Assembly (NCBI RefSeq): GCF_000010285.1
Contig: NC_010617.1
Span: forward strand, 2,480,001-2,544,000
Reading direction: 5' to 3'
Source of the DNA: Kocuria rhizophila DC2201
GTDB lineage: Bacteria; Actinomycetota; Actinomycetes; Actinomycetales; Micrococcaceae
DNA: 64,000 bases
Below, one piece after another: positions 1 to 7,654 of the stretch. The notes under the pieces are model-generated. The model was given only the letters and a program-made list of their open reading frames with translations. It did no database searches and had not been told where the DNA came from. Position numbers and translations under genes: made by a program. Within the stretch, counting starts at the first letter, position 1. Every line of letters starts with the position of its first letter.

Positions 1-2
1 TG

Positions 3-1400
3 GTGGTGGACTCGGTGCTGAACGCGGCGCTGATCACCCTGGTGTTCGGGCTGCTCGTGGCGGGCATCGCCACCCTGCCGTTCCTGGGCGCGGGCGTGCT
101 CGTGCTCGCGGGCACGGTGTACGTGATGATGGCGGCGGTGTGGCTGGAGCGGCGTCGCTCGGCGTCCTCGTTCGGCCTGGACATCCGCGATCCCCAGCGG
201 CGGCGCAGCCCGCGCAGGGACTGGGTGCGCTGGCCCCACCAGGTGTGGCTGGACCTCAGCGACGGCTCCCTGTGGCTCGGGCTGCTCCACCTGGTGCTCA
301 CGTGCGCGCTGGGCTGGCTCGCGCTGCTGCCGTTCGTCACGGTGGGCGCGGGCACCGCGCTCGCCCTCGCCCCGCTCTACGCTCCCGACGACTCCGTGGT
401 GCGCCAGGCCCTGGCCGCCGTCGGGGACCTGCCCGAGTGGGCCGCCGTGGTGCTCGCCGTGGCCGCGGTGGTGCTGAGCGTGCTGCTCGGCCTGCTGGCC
501 ACGCTGGCCCACCGCGGGCTCTCCGCCGGGCTGCTGCGCCAGAGCGAGTCCATGCGGCTGCGCCGTGAGGCGCTGGAGGCCCGCCGCCGCGCCGAGCACG
601 AGTCCGCCGCCAAGGAGTCAGCAGTCCGTGGCGCGGAGACCGAGCGCTCCCGCATCGAGCGGGACCTGCACGACGGCGTCCAGCCGCAGCTGGTCTCGGT
701 GGCCATGAACCTCTCGATGGCCTCGTCCCGGATCGACACCGATCCCGCCGCCGCCAAGCAGCTCGTGGCGGAGGCCCACGGCACCACCAAGGCCGCGATC
801 ACGGAGCTGCGCCGCCTCGCCCGCGGCTTCCACCCCGCTGTGCTCGAGGACCGCGGGCTCGACGCCGCCCTGTCCGCCGTGGCCGCGCAGGCCCCGTTCC
901 CCGTGGACGTCTCCGTGACGGTCCCCCGGCTGGAGCCGCGCACCGAGGCCGCCATCTACTTCGCGGTCTCCGAGAGCCTCACCAACGCCGTCAAGTACTC
1001 CGGCACCCGCTCTGCGGACGTGGCCGTGTCCCTGCAGAACGGCGCGGCCCCCGGCACGAGCGTGGTGGTGGCCGGTGTCCGCGACTTCGGCCGCGGCGGC
1101 GCCCGGGTGGTCCCCGGCGGCGGCCTGTCCGGGATCCAGGACCGCATCCGCTCCGCGGGCGGCCGGTTCTTCGTGGACTCCCCGGCCGGCGGCCCCACGG
1201 AGATCATCGTGGAGCTGCCCCTCACCGGCCCCACCGCGCCCCGCACCGCGCGGAGCACAGCCGGCACGGACCACGCCGCTCACCACGGGGGCGCGAGCGC
1301 ACCGGGCACCTCCGGTGGGCCGGGGCAGGGAACGGGCGGGGCGGCGTCGTCGTACCCCGCGGCCGGAAACGCGTACCCCACAGCGGGAGAGGAGTACTGA
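3..1400 (+). CDS. Sensor histidine kinase (GHKL/HisKA_3 type), 5' end probably cut by window edge
   Basis: This is a membrane sensor kinase that should phosphorylate the response regulator encoded 1 nt downstream. Two pairs of hydrophobic segments (about residues 8-48 and 88-170) form the membrane sensor part. A short coiled coil (180-215) leads to the dimerisation box ERDLHDGVQPQL with the phospho-acceptor His223. A HATPase_c domain follows (about 300-405), with an N-box region around SESLTNAVKYS and a glycine-rich GGGLSGI loop. The last 60 residues are a low-complexity Gly/Ala/Thr tail that contains one copy of the ACGACGCCGC repeat. The reading frame opens at the second codon of the window with GTG, so the true start is probably upstream. 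The stimulus is not visible. Family assignment is secure; function of the sensor is unknown. Confidence 0.9.
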   Translation: MVDSVLNAALITLVFGLLVAGIATLPFLGAGVLVLAGTVYVMMAAVWLERRRSASSFGLDIRDPQRRRSPRRDWVRWPHQVWLDLSDGSLWLGLLHLVLTCALGWLALLPFVTVGAGTALALAPLYAPDDSVVRQALAAVGDLPEWAAVVLAVAAVVLSVLLGLLATLAHRGLSAGLLRQSESMRLRREALEARRRAEHESAAKESAVRGAETERSRIERDLHDGVQPQLVSVAMNLSMASSRIDTDPAAAKQLVAEAHGTTKAAITELRRLARGFHPAVLEDRGLDAALSAVAAQAPFPVDVSVTVPRLEPRTEAAIYFAVSESLTNAVKYSGTRSADVAVSLQNGAAPGTSVVVAGVRDFGRGGARVVPGGGLSGIQDRIRSAGGRFFVDSPAGGPTEIIVELPLTGPTAPRTARSTAGTDHAAHHGGASAPGTSGGPGQGTGGAASSYPAAGNAYPTAGEEY

Positions 1401-1401
1401 G

Positions 1402-2058
1402 ATGCGCATCGTGATCGCCGAGGACGCCGTGCTGCTGCGCGCCGGACTGGTGCGCCTGCTCACGGACGCCGGGCACCAGGTGGTGGCCGAGACGGACACC
1501 GCCGAGGGACTTGTGAAGGCCGTGGAGGAGCACCGCCCGGACTTCGCCCTGGTGGACGTGCGGCTGCCGCCCACGTTCAGCGACGAGGGCATCCGCGCCG
1601 CCGTGCTCATCCGCTCCGCCCACCCGGAGGTGGCCGTGCTGGTGCTGTCCCAGTACGTGGAGGAGCGCTACGCGTCCGAGCTGATCGCGTCCCGTCGCGA
1701 GGGCCTGGGCTACCTGCTCAAGGACCGTGTGGCGGACGTGGACCAGTTCCTCGAATCGGTGCAGACCGTGGGTTCCGGTGGCACCGTGCTGGACCCGGAG
1801 GTGCTCACCCAGATCCTGGTGCGCTCCCGGCGCCGCGAGGACATGGAGCTGCTGTCCCCGCGCGAACGCGAGGTGCTGGGCCTCATGGCGCAGGGGCTGT
1901 CCAACGCCTCGATCGCCGCGAACCTCTACCTCACCGAGTCGGCCGTGGAGAAGCACATCGGCTCGATCTTCGCCAAGTTGGGCGTCATCTGCGAGACCGG
2001 CAACCGCAGGGTCCTGGCCGTTCTCAAGTACCTCGGCTACTCGGACCACTCTCTCTAG
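1402..2058 (+). CDS. NarL/LuxR-type response regulator
   Basis: This is the partner of the preceding kinase, starting 1 nt after its stop codon, with an AGGAG-like site in the kinase's last codons. The receiver domain occupies residues 1-120, with acidic residues E7/D8 and phospho-acceptor Asp52 in VDVRLPP. The conserved Lys is in the LLKDRV segment. A LuxR helix-turn-helix (about 150-215) carries the SPREREVLGLMAQG and AVEKHIGSIF signatures. At 218 residues it has the normal family length. It probably regulates the downstream DUF4097 gene and its own operon. Target sites are not identifiable here. Confidence 0.93.
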   Translation: MRIVIAEDAVLLRAGLVRLLTDAGHQVVAETDTAEGLVKAVEEHRPDFALVDVRLPPTFSDEGIRAAVLIRSAHPEVAVLVLSQYVEERYASELIASRREGLGYLLKDRVADVDQFLESVQTVGSGGTVLDPEVLTQILVRSRRREDMELLSPREREVLGLMAQGLSNASIAANLYLTESAVEKHIGSIFAKLGVICETGNRRVLAVLKYLGYSDHSL

Positions 2059-2066
2059 GACACGTC

Positions 2067-3296
2067 ATGAGCACACAGTTTCCCGATCCCTCATCCTCTT
2101 CCTCCTCGACGACGCCGCCCGCGGGCCTTCCCGGCGACGGCCGCCCTCCGCAGGACCTCCCGAACGCGGCGCCGCTCGGCGCGGGGCACCTCAGCGGGGC
2201 GTCCCACGAGCCCCACGACCGTCCCATGTCCCGCGGCGAGCGCCGCGCGTGGAACACCGCGACCGCCGTCCTCGGCGGGGTGGTTGCCCTCGGGCTGGTC
2301 CTGGGCGGCGCCGGGACGGCGGCGGCGCTGGCCCTGACGCAGGAGCGCGACGGTTCCTGGACCGCAGCCTCCGCCATCAAGAAGATCCGCGTGGACACCC
2401 GCACCGCCACGGTGAACGTCACCACGAGCCCCACCGTGGAGCACGTGGAGGTGCAGTGGCACGAAACTGGCTGGTGGCTGCCCGATCACCAGATCACCCC
2501 CACGGTCGAGAACGGCGTGCTGAGCCTGGACGCCGTGCCACAGGAGGAGTCCGCGTGGGCCACCGGTCCCCGGCAGATCTCGGTGGTCGTCCCGCAGGAC
2601 GCCCCCGCAGCCTCCCTGGATATCTCCAGCACGAGCGGCGCAGTGAACGTGCAGGGTACCTACCAGGACGTCTCCGCCTTCTCCGAGATGGGCTCGGTCA
2701 CGGCCACGGACGTCAAGGCCTCCGTGCTGGACGCCCGGGCGACCACCGGGCAGGTGGTGCTGGACGGGGTGCGTGTGAAGAACCGCCTTGACGCCCACGT
2801 GACATTGGGGATGGCGCTCGTCGAGGCCCAGGGCCCCGCCCCGCAGCGCACCTCCGTCACCGCGACCACCGGCGCGTACGGGGTGGACATGCCCGGCGCG
2901 GACTACTGGTACCCGCAGAGCAGCCAGCACGACGTCGCGGATCCCCACCATCCGCGCACGACCACCCCCGGTGGCTCCGAGTCCGCCGGGAATTCGTGGG
3001 GCAACGGTGACTCGTGGAGCTCGGACGAGGGCCTGCAGGCCGCCACCCAGGGCGGGGCGCCGAGCACCGAGTACGACGCGGATTCCAAGTGCGACGCCGC
3101 GCCCAAGGGCCGGCCCTGCCTGTTCCTGAAGGGGACGCCGGTGGACGTGCGGGACTCCGGAACCGTGAACTCGCGGAACGGCGACTGGCAGGAGCCCACG
3201 GAGAACTCCCCCGGTTCCCTGAGGTCGTCGGATTCCCCCCGTTCCTCGGGCTCCCCGACCCCGGCAGTGACCACCGCTCCGGCCCGGGAGCAGTAG
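2067..3296 (+). CDS. DUF4097-type membrane protein (putative adhesin-like beta-strand repeats)
   Basis: This 409-residue protein begins 8 nt after the response regulator, so the three genes look like one operon. It has a Ser/Thr/Pro-rich cytoplasmic N-terminus (1-70) containing one ACGACGCCGC copy, read as TTPP. One transmembrane helix follows (about 75-95). The exported domain (110-270) has the regular beta-strand pattern of DUF4097 proteins, with alternating short hydrophobic strands and 'S.TG.V' turns. The C-terminal 140 residues are Ser/Gly/Pro-rich and disordered. DUF4097 proteins often accompany kinase/regulator pairs in Actinobacteria and may act in envelope stress sensing, but the biochemical role is unknown. 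Confidence 0.75.
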   Translation: MSTQFPDPSSSSSSTTPPAGLPGDGRPPQDLPNAAPLGAGHLSGASHEPHDRPMSRGERRAWNTATAVLGGVVALGLVLGGAGTAAALALTQERDGSWTAASAIKKIRVDTRTATVNVTTSPTVEHVEVQWHETGWWLPDHQITPTVENGVLSLDAVPQEESAWATGPRQISVVVPQDAPAASLDISSTSGAVNVQGTYQDVSAFSEMGSVTATDVKASVLDARATTGQVVLDGVRVKNRLDAHVTLGMALVEAQGPAPQRTSVTATTGAYGVDMPGADYWYPQSSQHDVADPHHPRTTTPGGSESAGNSWGNGDSWSSDEGLQAATQGGAPSTEYDADSKCDAAPKGRPCLFLKGTPVDVRDSGTVNSRNGDWQEPTENSPGSLRSSDSPRSSGSPTPAVTTAPAREQ

Positions 3297-3300
3297 ATCT

Positions 3301-3329
3301 CCCGTCCGGGGCGTACGGGCCCGGACGGG
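3301..3329 (+). terminator. Hairpin terminator after DUF4097 gene
   Basis: A perfect 10-bp stem (CCCGTCCGGG at 3301-3310, CCCGGACGGG at 3320-3329) with a 9-nt loop begins 4 nt after the stop codon. No U-tract follows, as is common for actinobacterial terminators. Confidence 0.6.
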
Positions 3330-3630
3330 CGCCCCGCGGCACCGCTGACCAGGCGGGCCGCGGGGCTTTTCCCTGTCCGCTTCCCGCCCCGCGCCACGCC
3401 CGTTCCCCGCCGGTCGTGCGGGCCCGCCCCCCGTTCATGGTGCGGGACCGCCCCCATCGGTCGCGCGGGCCCGCCCTGGGAGACGGAGGCGGCCGGGCGG
3501 CGTCGTCCTGCGGCGAGGCGCGGGCCGGCCCCACGAGGCGAAGGCGGGCGCGCGGCGTCGTCCCGCGGCCGGGCCCTGGCGGGAGGGGAAGCACCGGTGA
3601 CCCCGGATGACGGGGCCGTGGCGCGCCCCG

Positions 3631-3642
3631 TAACTTGGTCGG
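3631..3642 (+). promoter_or_regulatory. Probable leaderless promoter of the MFS gene
   Basis: TAACTT (3631-3636) fits a -10 element and lies 6 nt before the GTG start, the distance expected if transcription starts at the first codon. No Shine-Dalgarno sequence is present upstream. Confidence 0.4.
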
Positions 3643-4863
3643 GTGACCTCCACCGATCCCGCAGCCCTGGACCGGACGCGCATCCGCCGCGCCCGGCTCG
3701 CCGCGTCCCTGTTCTTCCTGACCAACGGCGCGATCTTCTCCAACCTGCTGCCGCGGCTGCCCGAGATCAAGGACATGTTCGAGCTCTCGAACGCCGCGTA
3801 CGGACTCGCGTTGATCGCGTTCCCGATCGGCGGGGTGGTGGCCGGTCCGCTGCCTGCCCCCGTGCTGCGGCGCTTCGGGACGGCCCGCACCGCCGCAGTA
3901 GGCTCCGTGCTCCTGGCCGCGGCCGTGTTCGTGGCCGGGTCCGTTCCCGTGCTCGCGGTGTTCGGCGCGGGGCTGTTCATCGCCGGGGTGCTGGACGCCG
4001 TGGTGGACACCGCCCAGAACGCGCAGGGCCTGCGGGTCCAGCGTCTCGCGGGCACGTCCATGATCAACTCCATGCACGCACTGTGGAGCGTGGGTGCCGT
4101 GATCGGCGGGCTCATGGGCACCACGGCCGCGGCCCTGCACGTCCCCCTGGTGTGGCACTTCCTCACGAGCGCCGTCCTGTTCTCCGCGGTGGCCGTGGTG
4201 GCGCTGCGCTGGGCGGTCCCGGACGACCACGAGGCCCACGCCGCCGCCCAGGCCGAGAACGTCCCCGTGGACACCGCCGGCCTCCCCCGCCTGCCCAAAA
4301 GCACGGGCGCCGCCCTGCTCGCCCTGCTGCCCATCGCCGTGGTCGCGATGTCCGGGGTGCTCGTGGAGGACGTGGGCTCCAACTGGTCCGCCGTGTACCT
4401 GCGGGACGCGCTCACCGCGCCGGTGGCCATGGTGGGGCTGGGCTACGTGAGCCTCGTGGGCGCCCAGTTCGTGGGTCGCATCCTGGGGGACAGGCTCATC
4501 GACGCGCTCGGTGCCGTGCGGGTCACCCGCATCGGCGGGGTGCTGATCTTCGTGGGCCTGGGCGCCGTGGCGCTCGCCCCCGCCCCCTGGCTCGCCCTGG
4601 TGGGATTCGCCCTGGCCGGGTTCGGCTGCGCCACCATGGTCCCCACCGCCTACGCCGCCGCGGACCACGCGCCGGGCCTGAAGCCGGGCACGGGGCTCAC
4701 GCTCGTGAGCTGGTGCATGCGCATCGTCTTCGTGGCCTCCCCGCCGCTCGTGGGCCTGCTCGCGGACGCCGTGGGACTGCGAACCGCGCTGCTCGTCTTC
4801 CCGCTCATGGGCGTGCTGGCGTTCTGCTTCGCCGGTGCCCTGCGCGTGCGCGCCCGCTCCTGA
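3643..4863 (+). CDS. Major facilitator superfamily transporter
   Basis: This 406-residue integral membrane protein has about 12 hydrophobic helices and the two-times-six arrangement of the MFS, with a short polar loop near residue 200-215. It is rich in Gly/Ala helices such as LIAFPIGGVVAGPL and in small-residue packing motifs. The overall type resembles the YbjJ-like/fucose-permease side of the family. The substrate cannot be read from sequence. The start codon is the GTG at 3643, preceded by a -10-like box and no ribosome site, suggesting leaderless translation. It is separately promoted from the P450 that follows 36 nt later. Whether the two are functionally linked, for example in export of a fatty-acid-derived product, is only speculation. 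Confidence 0.82.
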   Translation: MTSTDPAALDRTRIRRARLAASLFFLTNGAIFSNLLPRLPEIKDMFELSNAAYGLALIAFPIGGVVAGPLPAPVLRRFGTARTAAVGSVLLAAAVFVAGSVPVLAVFGAGLFIAGVLDAVVDTAQNAQGLRVQRLAGTSMINSMHALWSVGAVIGGLMGTTAAALHVPLVWHFLTSAVLFSAVAVVALRWAVPDDHEAHAAAQAENVPVDTAGLPRLPKSTGAALLALLPIAVVAMSGVLVEDVGSNWSAVYLRDALTAPVAMVGLGYVSLVGAQFVGRILGDRLIDALGAVRVTRIGGVLIFVGLGAVALAPAPWLALVGFALAGFGCATMVPTAYAAADHAPGLKPGTGLTLVSWCMRIVFVASPPLVGLLADAVGLRTALLVFPLMGVLAFCFAGALRVRARS

Positions 4864-4887
4864 GCCGAGCGTGTCCGTGCTCGGGGC

Positions 4888-4899
4888 CATACTGGGGTC
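4888..4899 (+). promoter_or_regulatory. Probable leaderless promoter of the P450 gene
   Basis: CATACT (4888-4893) sits 6 nt upstream of the ATG at 4900 with no ribosome binding site in between, the same geometry as the neighbouring MFS gene. Confidence 0.4.
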
Positions 4900-6186
4900 A
4901 TGACTTCACCGTTCGGTCAGACCCGTTCCGAGCAGGGCCCGTCCCTACTCCGCTCCGGCTACCTCTTTGCCTCCCGCGCACGACGCCGCGCGGGCCTCTC
5001 CTCCGACTCGGGGTGCCCCGTCCGCATGCCTCTGCTGGGCAAGCAGACCGTCCTGGTCCGCGGCGAGGAGGGCGTCAAGCTCTTCTACGACACCTCCCGC
5101 GTGCGGCGCGACGGCGCCATGCCCGGAGTCGTGCAGGGGCCGCTCTTCGGTGCGGGCGCCGTGCACGGGCTGGACGGCGAGGCCCACCGGGTGCGCAAGA
5201 ACCAACTCGCGGACATGGCCTACGAGGACGAGCGCGTGGCGGCCTACAAGCCCTTCGTGGCGGAGGAGCTCGAGAACCTCGTCGCGCGGTGGAAGGACGG
5301 CGATAACGTCTACGACAGCACCGCCATCGCCTTCGGCCGCGCGTCCTTCCGGTGGGCCGGTCTGCAGTGGGGCGTGCCGGAGATGGACCGCTGGGCCCGC
5401 CGCATGAGCCGCCTGCTGGACACCTTCGGGCGCCCCGCCACGCACCTGGTGTCCCGGCTGGACCGGATCGCCCTGGACCGCCGCTTCGCCGCGCTCATCA
5501 AGGACGTGCGCGCGGGCAAGGTCAACGCACCCGAGGACTCCGTGCTCGCGCACATGGCCGCCCTGGTGGACGAGCACGGCGAGCTGGTGGACGCGAAGAC
5601 CGCGGGCATCGAGCTGCAGAACCTCACCCGCCCGAACGTGGCCGTGGCCCGCTTCGCCGCGTTCGCGGCCACCGCCCTGGTGGAGCACCCTGAGTGGGTC
5701 GAGCGCATCCGCGCCGCCTCCGAGCAGCGCGGCGGCACCCTGCTGGACGTCCCCGAGGCCGTGGCCTTCGCGCAGGAGGTCCGCCGCGTCTACCCGTTCG
5801 TGCCCATGCTCCCCGCGGAGGTCACACAGGACACCGAGATCCAGGGCTGCCCCGTGCACAAGGGGGAGCGCGTGGTCCTGGACATCCTGGGCACCAACAC
5901 GGATCCGACGTCCTGGGACCGCGCGGCCACGTTCGACCCCGAGCGCTTCCTGGGGGTCGAGGACGCCGAGGCGATCACCACGTTCATCCCCCAGGGCGGC
6001 GCTGAGGTCCGCACGGGCCACCGCTGCCCCGGCGAGAAGATCGCGGTCACGTCCCTCTCCGCCGCCGTGGTGGCGCTGTGCCGGCCGGAGGTCCAGCTGC
6101 CGGGCGACCAGGACGACCTCACGTTCTCGTGGACCCACATGCTGACCCGCCCGGTCACCGGGGTGCGGGTCCGCACCACCCGCTGA
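4900..6186 (+). CDS. CYP152-family P450 fatty-acid peroxygenase/decarboxylase (OleT-like)
   Basis: This soluble 428-residue cytochrome P450 should use hydrogen peroxide to hydroxylate or decarboxylate long-chain fatty acids. The haem-ligand loop GGAEVRTGHRCPGEK places the axial thiolate at Cys376, with the insertion typical of CYP152 enzymes. The carboxylate-binding Arg-Pro pair of the I helix is R244-P245 in NLTRPNVAV, replacing the usual acid-alcohol pair. The distal-pocket position that is His85 in OleT and Gln85 in the Bacillus hydroxylase is His89 here (GAVHGLDG), favouring terminal-alkene formation. CYP152 proteins of Kocuria have been reported to make 1-alkenes (from memory). A repeat copy lies in the variable N-terminus (4980-4989). 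A hairpin terminator follows. Product identity remains inference. Confidence 0.92.
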   Translation: MTSPFGQTRSEQGPSLLRSGYLFASRARRRAGLSSDSGCPVRMPLLGKQTVLVRGEEGVKLFYDTSRVRRDGAMPGVVQGPLFGAGAVHGLDGEAHRVRKNQLADMAYEDERVAAYKPFVAEELENLVARWKDGDNVYDSTAIAFGRASFRWAGLQWGVPEMDRWARRMSRLLDTFGRPATHLVSRLDRIALDRRFAALIKDVRAGKVNAPEDSVLAHMAALVDEHGELVDAKTAGIELQNLTRPNVAVARFAAFAATALVEHPEWVERIRAASEQRGGTLLDVPEAVAFAQEVRRVYPFVPMLPAEVTQDTEIQGCPVHKGERVVLDILGTNTDPTSWDRAATFDPERFLGVEDAEAITTFIPQGGAEVRTGHRCPGEKIAVTSLSAAVVALCRPEVQLPGDQDDLTFSWTHMLTRPVTGVRVRTTR

Positions 6187-6193
6187 GCGCGGT

Positions 6194-6221
6194 GGCGCCG
6201 GGCCCACACGGTCCCGGCGCC
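6194..6221 (+). terminator. Hairpin terminator after the P450 gene
   Basis: A 9-bp perfect stem (GGCGCCGGG at 6194-6202 with CCCGGCGCC at 6213-6221) and a 10-nt loop begin 8 nt after the P450 stop codon. Confidence 0.6.
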
Positions 6222-6372
6222 GCCCCAGCACGCACGGCCCCGGACGACGCCGCCGGGCGGCTCGCGCGGGTCTTTCACGAGGGTGCCCCACGCGGCGTGG
6301 AAGCCCCACGTGGGGGTCTTGCGTTGGAGTCTCGCGGCGGCGTCGTGGCCCGGGACCAGGGGCCGGGCCGCC

Positions 6373-7554
6373 TCAGATCAGGCCGCGCAGGATGCCCTTC
6401 CAGTAGAGGGCGGGCTGGAGCCAGCGGTCGAAGAGGAACGTCCACGGGCGGGGGTTGGCGAGGTCCCGCACGCCGAACGAGGGTTCCGGGCGCAGCTGCC
6501 GGTCCACCTCCGCGAGCAGCAGCGTGCGCCGGGACAGGGCGATGGGCGCCACGGTGTAGCCGTCGTAGCGCTGGAACTGCGCCGAACTCGCAACGAAGAT
6601 GTTGTGCACGAGCACCGGGCTCTGGCTGCGGATGGCCCCGCCGGAGGACATCACGCCCAGCCCGGCGGCGTCCCCGAGGGACCACACGTGCGGGAAGCGG
6701 ACGTGCCGCAGCGTCTCGGGGTCCACGGCCACCCGGCCCGCCCCGCCGTCGTCCGCGAGCCCGCTGTCCACGATCCACGCCGGAGCGCGGTGCGGGGGAA
6801 CCACGTGCAGGGCGTCGTACTCCACTGTTTCCGGCGCCCCGTTGCGGGTGATGCGCAGAGCCCTGGCCTCCGGGTCCACGGACTCGATGCGAGCGTCCAG
6901 GACGGCCTCCACGCCGTAGCGCCGCAGGGCGTCCGCGATGTGCCCGGCCACCCGGGGCTCTGGGAACAGCTCGGGCGCCTCCACGACCACCCGCACGCGG
7001 AGGTCCTCCAGCACCCCGGTGCGGCGCCAGTGGTCGCACGCCATGAACAAGGGCTTGTAGCCCACACCGCCGCAGCCGACGTCCTCGAAACGGATGGTGA
7101 ACACCGCGGTTCCGCCCCGCAGCCCAGACATCAGGTCCCAGGTCTTGGGCGCGAGCTGCGTGATGTAGTTGGAGGCAGCGTGCGGGCCGTTAAGGGCTTC
7201 GGTCAGCCCGGACACGCGGTCGAGGTCCGGGGCGATGCCGGGGGCCACCACGAGGTCGCCGTAGTCCAGCTCGGTGCCGTCGTCGAGCGCCACCGTGCGG
7301 GCCTGCGGATCCACCCGCGTGACACGGGCACGGAGCCACCGGGCTCCGGAGGGCATGTACCGCCGCTGGGCCTTGCACACGCTGCTCAGACCGGCCATGC
7401 CCGACCCCACGTAGGAGAGCAGAGGGCTGTAGGTGTGGGTGGGGCTCGGCTCCACCACAGTCACCTGGACCGAGTCCCGGGATGTCTGCCGCAGGAGGCG
7501 CGCCGCGCAGCTCAGGCCCGCGTTGCCACCCCCGATGATCACGATGCGTCGCAC
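6373..7554 (-). CDS. FAD-dependent oxidoreductase of the sulfide:quinone reductase type
   Basis: This 393-residue flavoprotein starts with a dinucleotide-binding fold, VIIGGGNAGLSCAARL (residues 5-20), and has a second nucleotide motif near SLGDAAGLG (about 300). The region VGCGGVGYKPLFMACDHW (159-176) and the C-terminal amphipathic segment ending in QPALYWKGILRGLI resemble type II sulfide:quinone oxidoreductases. Those bind the membrane surface by such a tail. Cys161 and Cys173 are present, but the second redox cysteine expected in the C-terminal half is missing, so sulfide oxidation is uncertain. It could be a related NADH or sulfide dehydrogenase. An AGGGAA ribosome site precedes the ATG. 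It is convergent with the P450 and has no obvious operon partner. Confidence 0.75.
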   Translation of the reverse strand: MRRIVIIGGGNAGLSCAARLLRQTSRDSVQVTVVEPSPTHTYSPLLSYVGSGMAGLSSVCKAQRRYMPSGARWLRARVTRVDPQARTVALDDGTELDYGDLVVAPGIAPDLDRVSGLTEALNGPHAASNYITQLAPKTWDLMSGLRGGTAVFTIRFEDVGCGGVGYKPLFMACDHWRRTGVLEDLRVRVVVEAPELFPEPRVAGHIADALRRYGVEAVLDARIESVDPEARALRITRNGAPETVEYDALHVVPPHRAPAWIVDSGLADDGGAGRVAVDPETLRHVRFPHVWSLGDAAGLGVMSSGGAIRSQSPVLVHNIFVASSAQFQRYDGYTVAPIALSRRTLLLAEVDRQLRPEPSFGVRDLANPRPWTFLFDRWLQPALYWKGILRGLI

Positions 7555-7654
7555 GTGTGCCCACTTCCCTGGTGCCGGTCCGGTGCTGGTGCCTCTTGCG
7601 GGCAGGCTAGCACCGCACGAACGGGCACCGCGTGGGGAGTGGGAAGTCCAAGGG

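Larger units (their letters stand above)
3297..3642. other. Intergenic region with terminator, two repeat copies and a promoter
   Basis: This 346-nt gap holds a hairpin directly after the DUF4097 gene and two same-orientation copies of GCGGCGTCGT (3497-3506 and 3552-3561). A -10 element lies just before the next gene. The middle is a GC-rich stretch with repeated GGGCCCGCC-like words and no convincing coding potential. The long reading frames crossing it on both strands are GC-skew shadows. Confidence 0.6.

Noticed and set aside
2857-4890. A 677-codon open frame on the minus strand opposite the MFS gene
   Set aside because: His/Gly/Arg-rich translation with no domain pattern; it is the antisense shadow of a high-GC gene.
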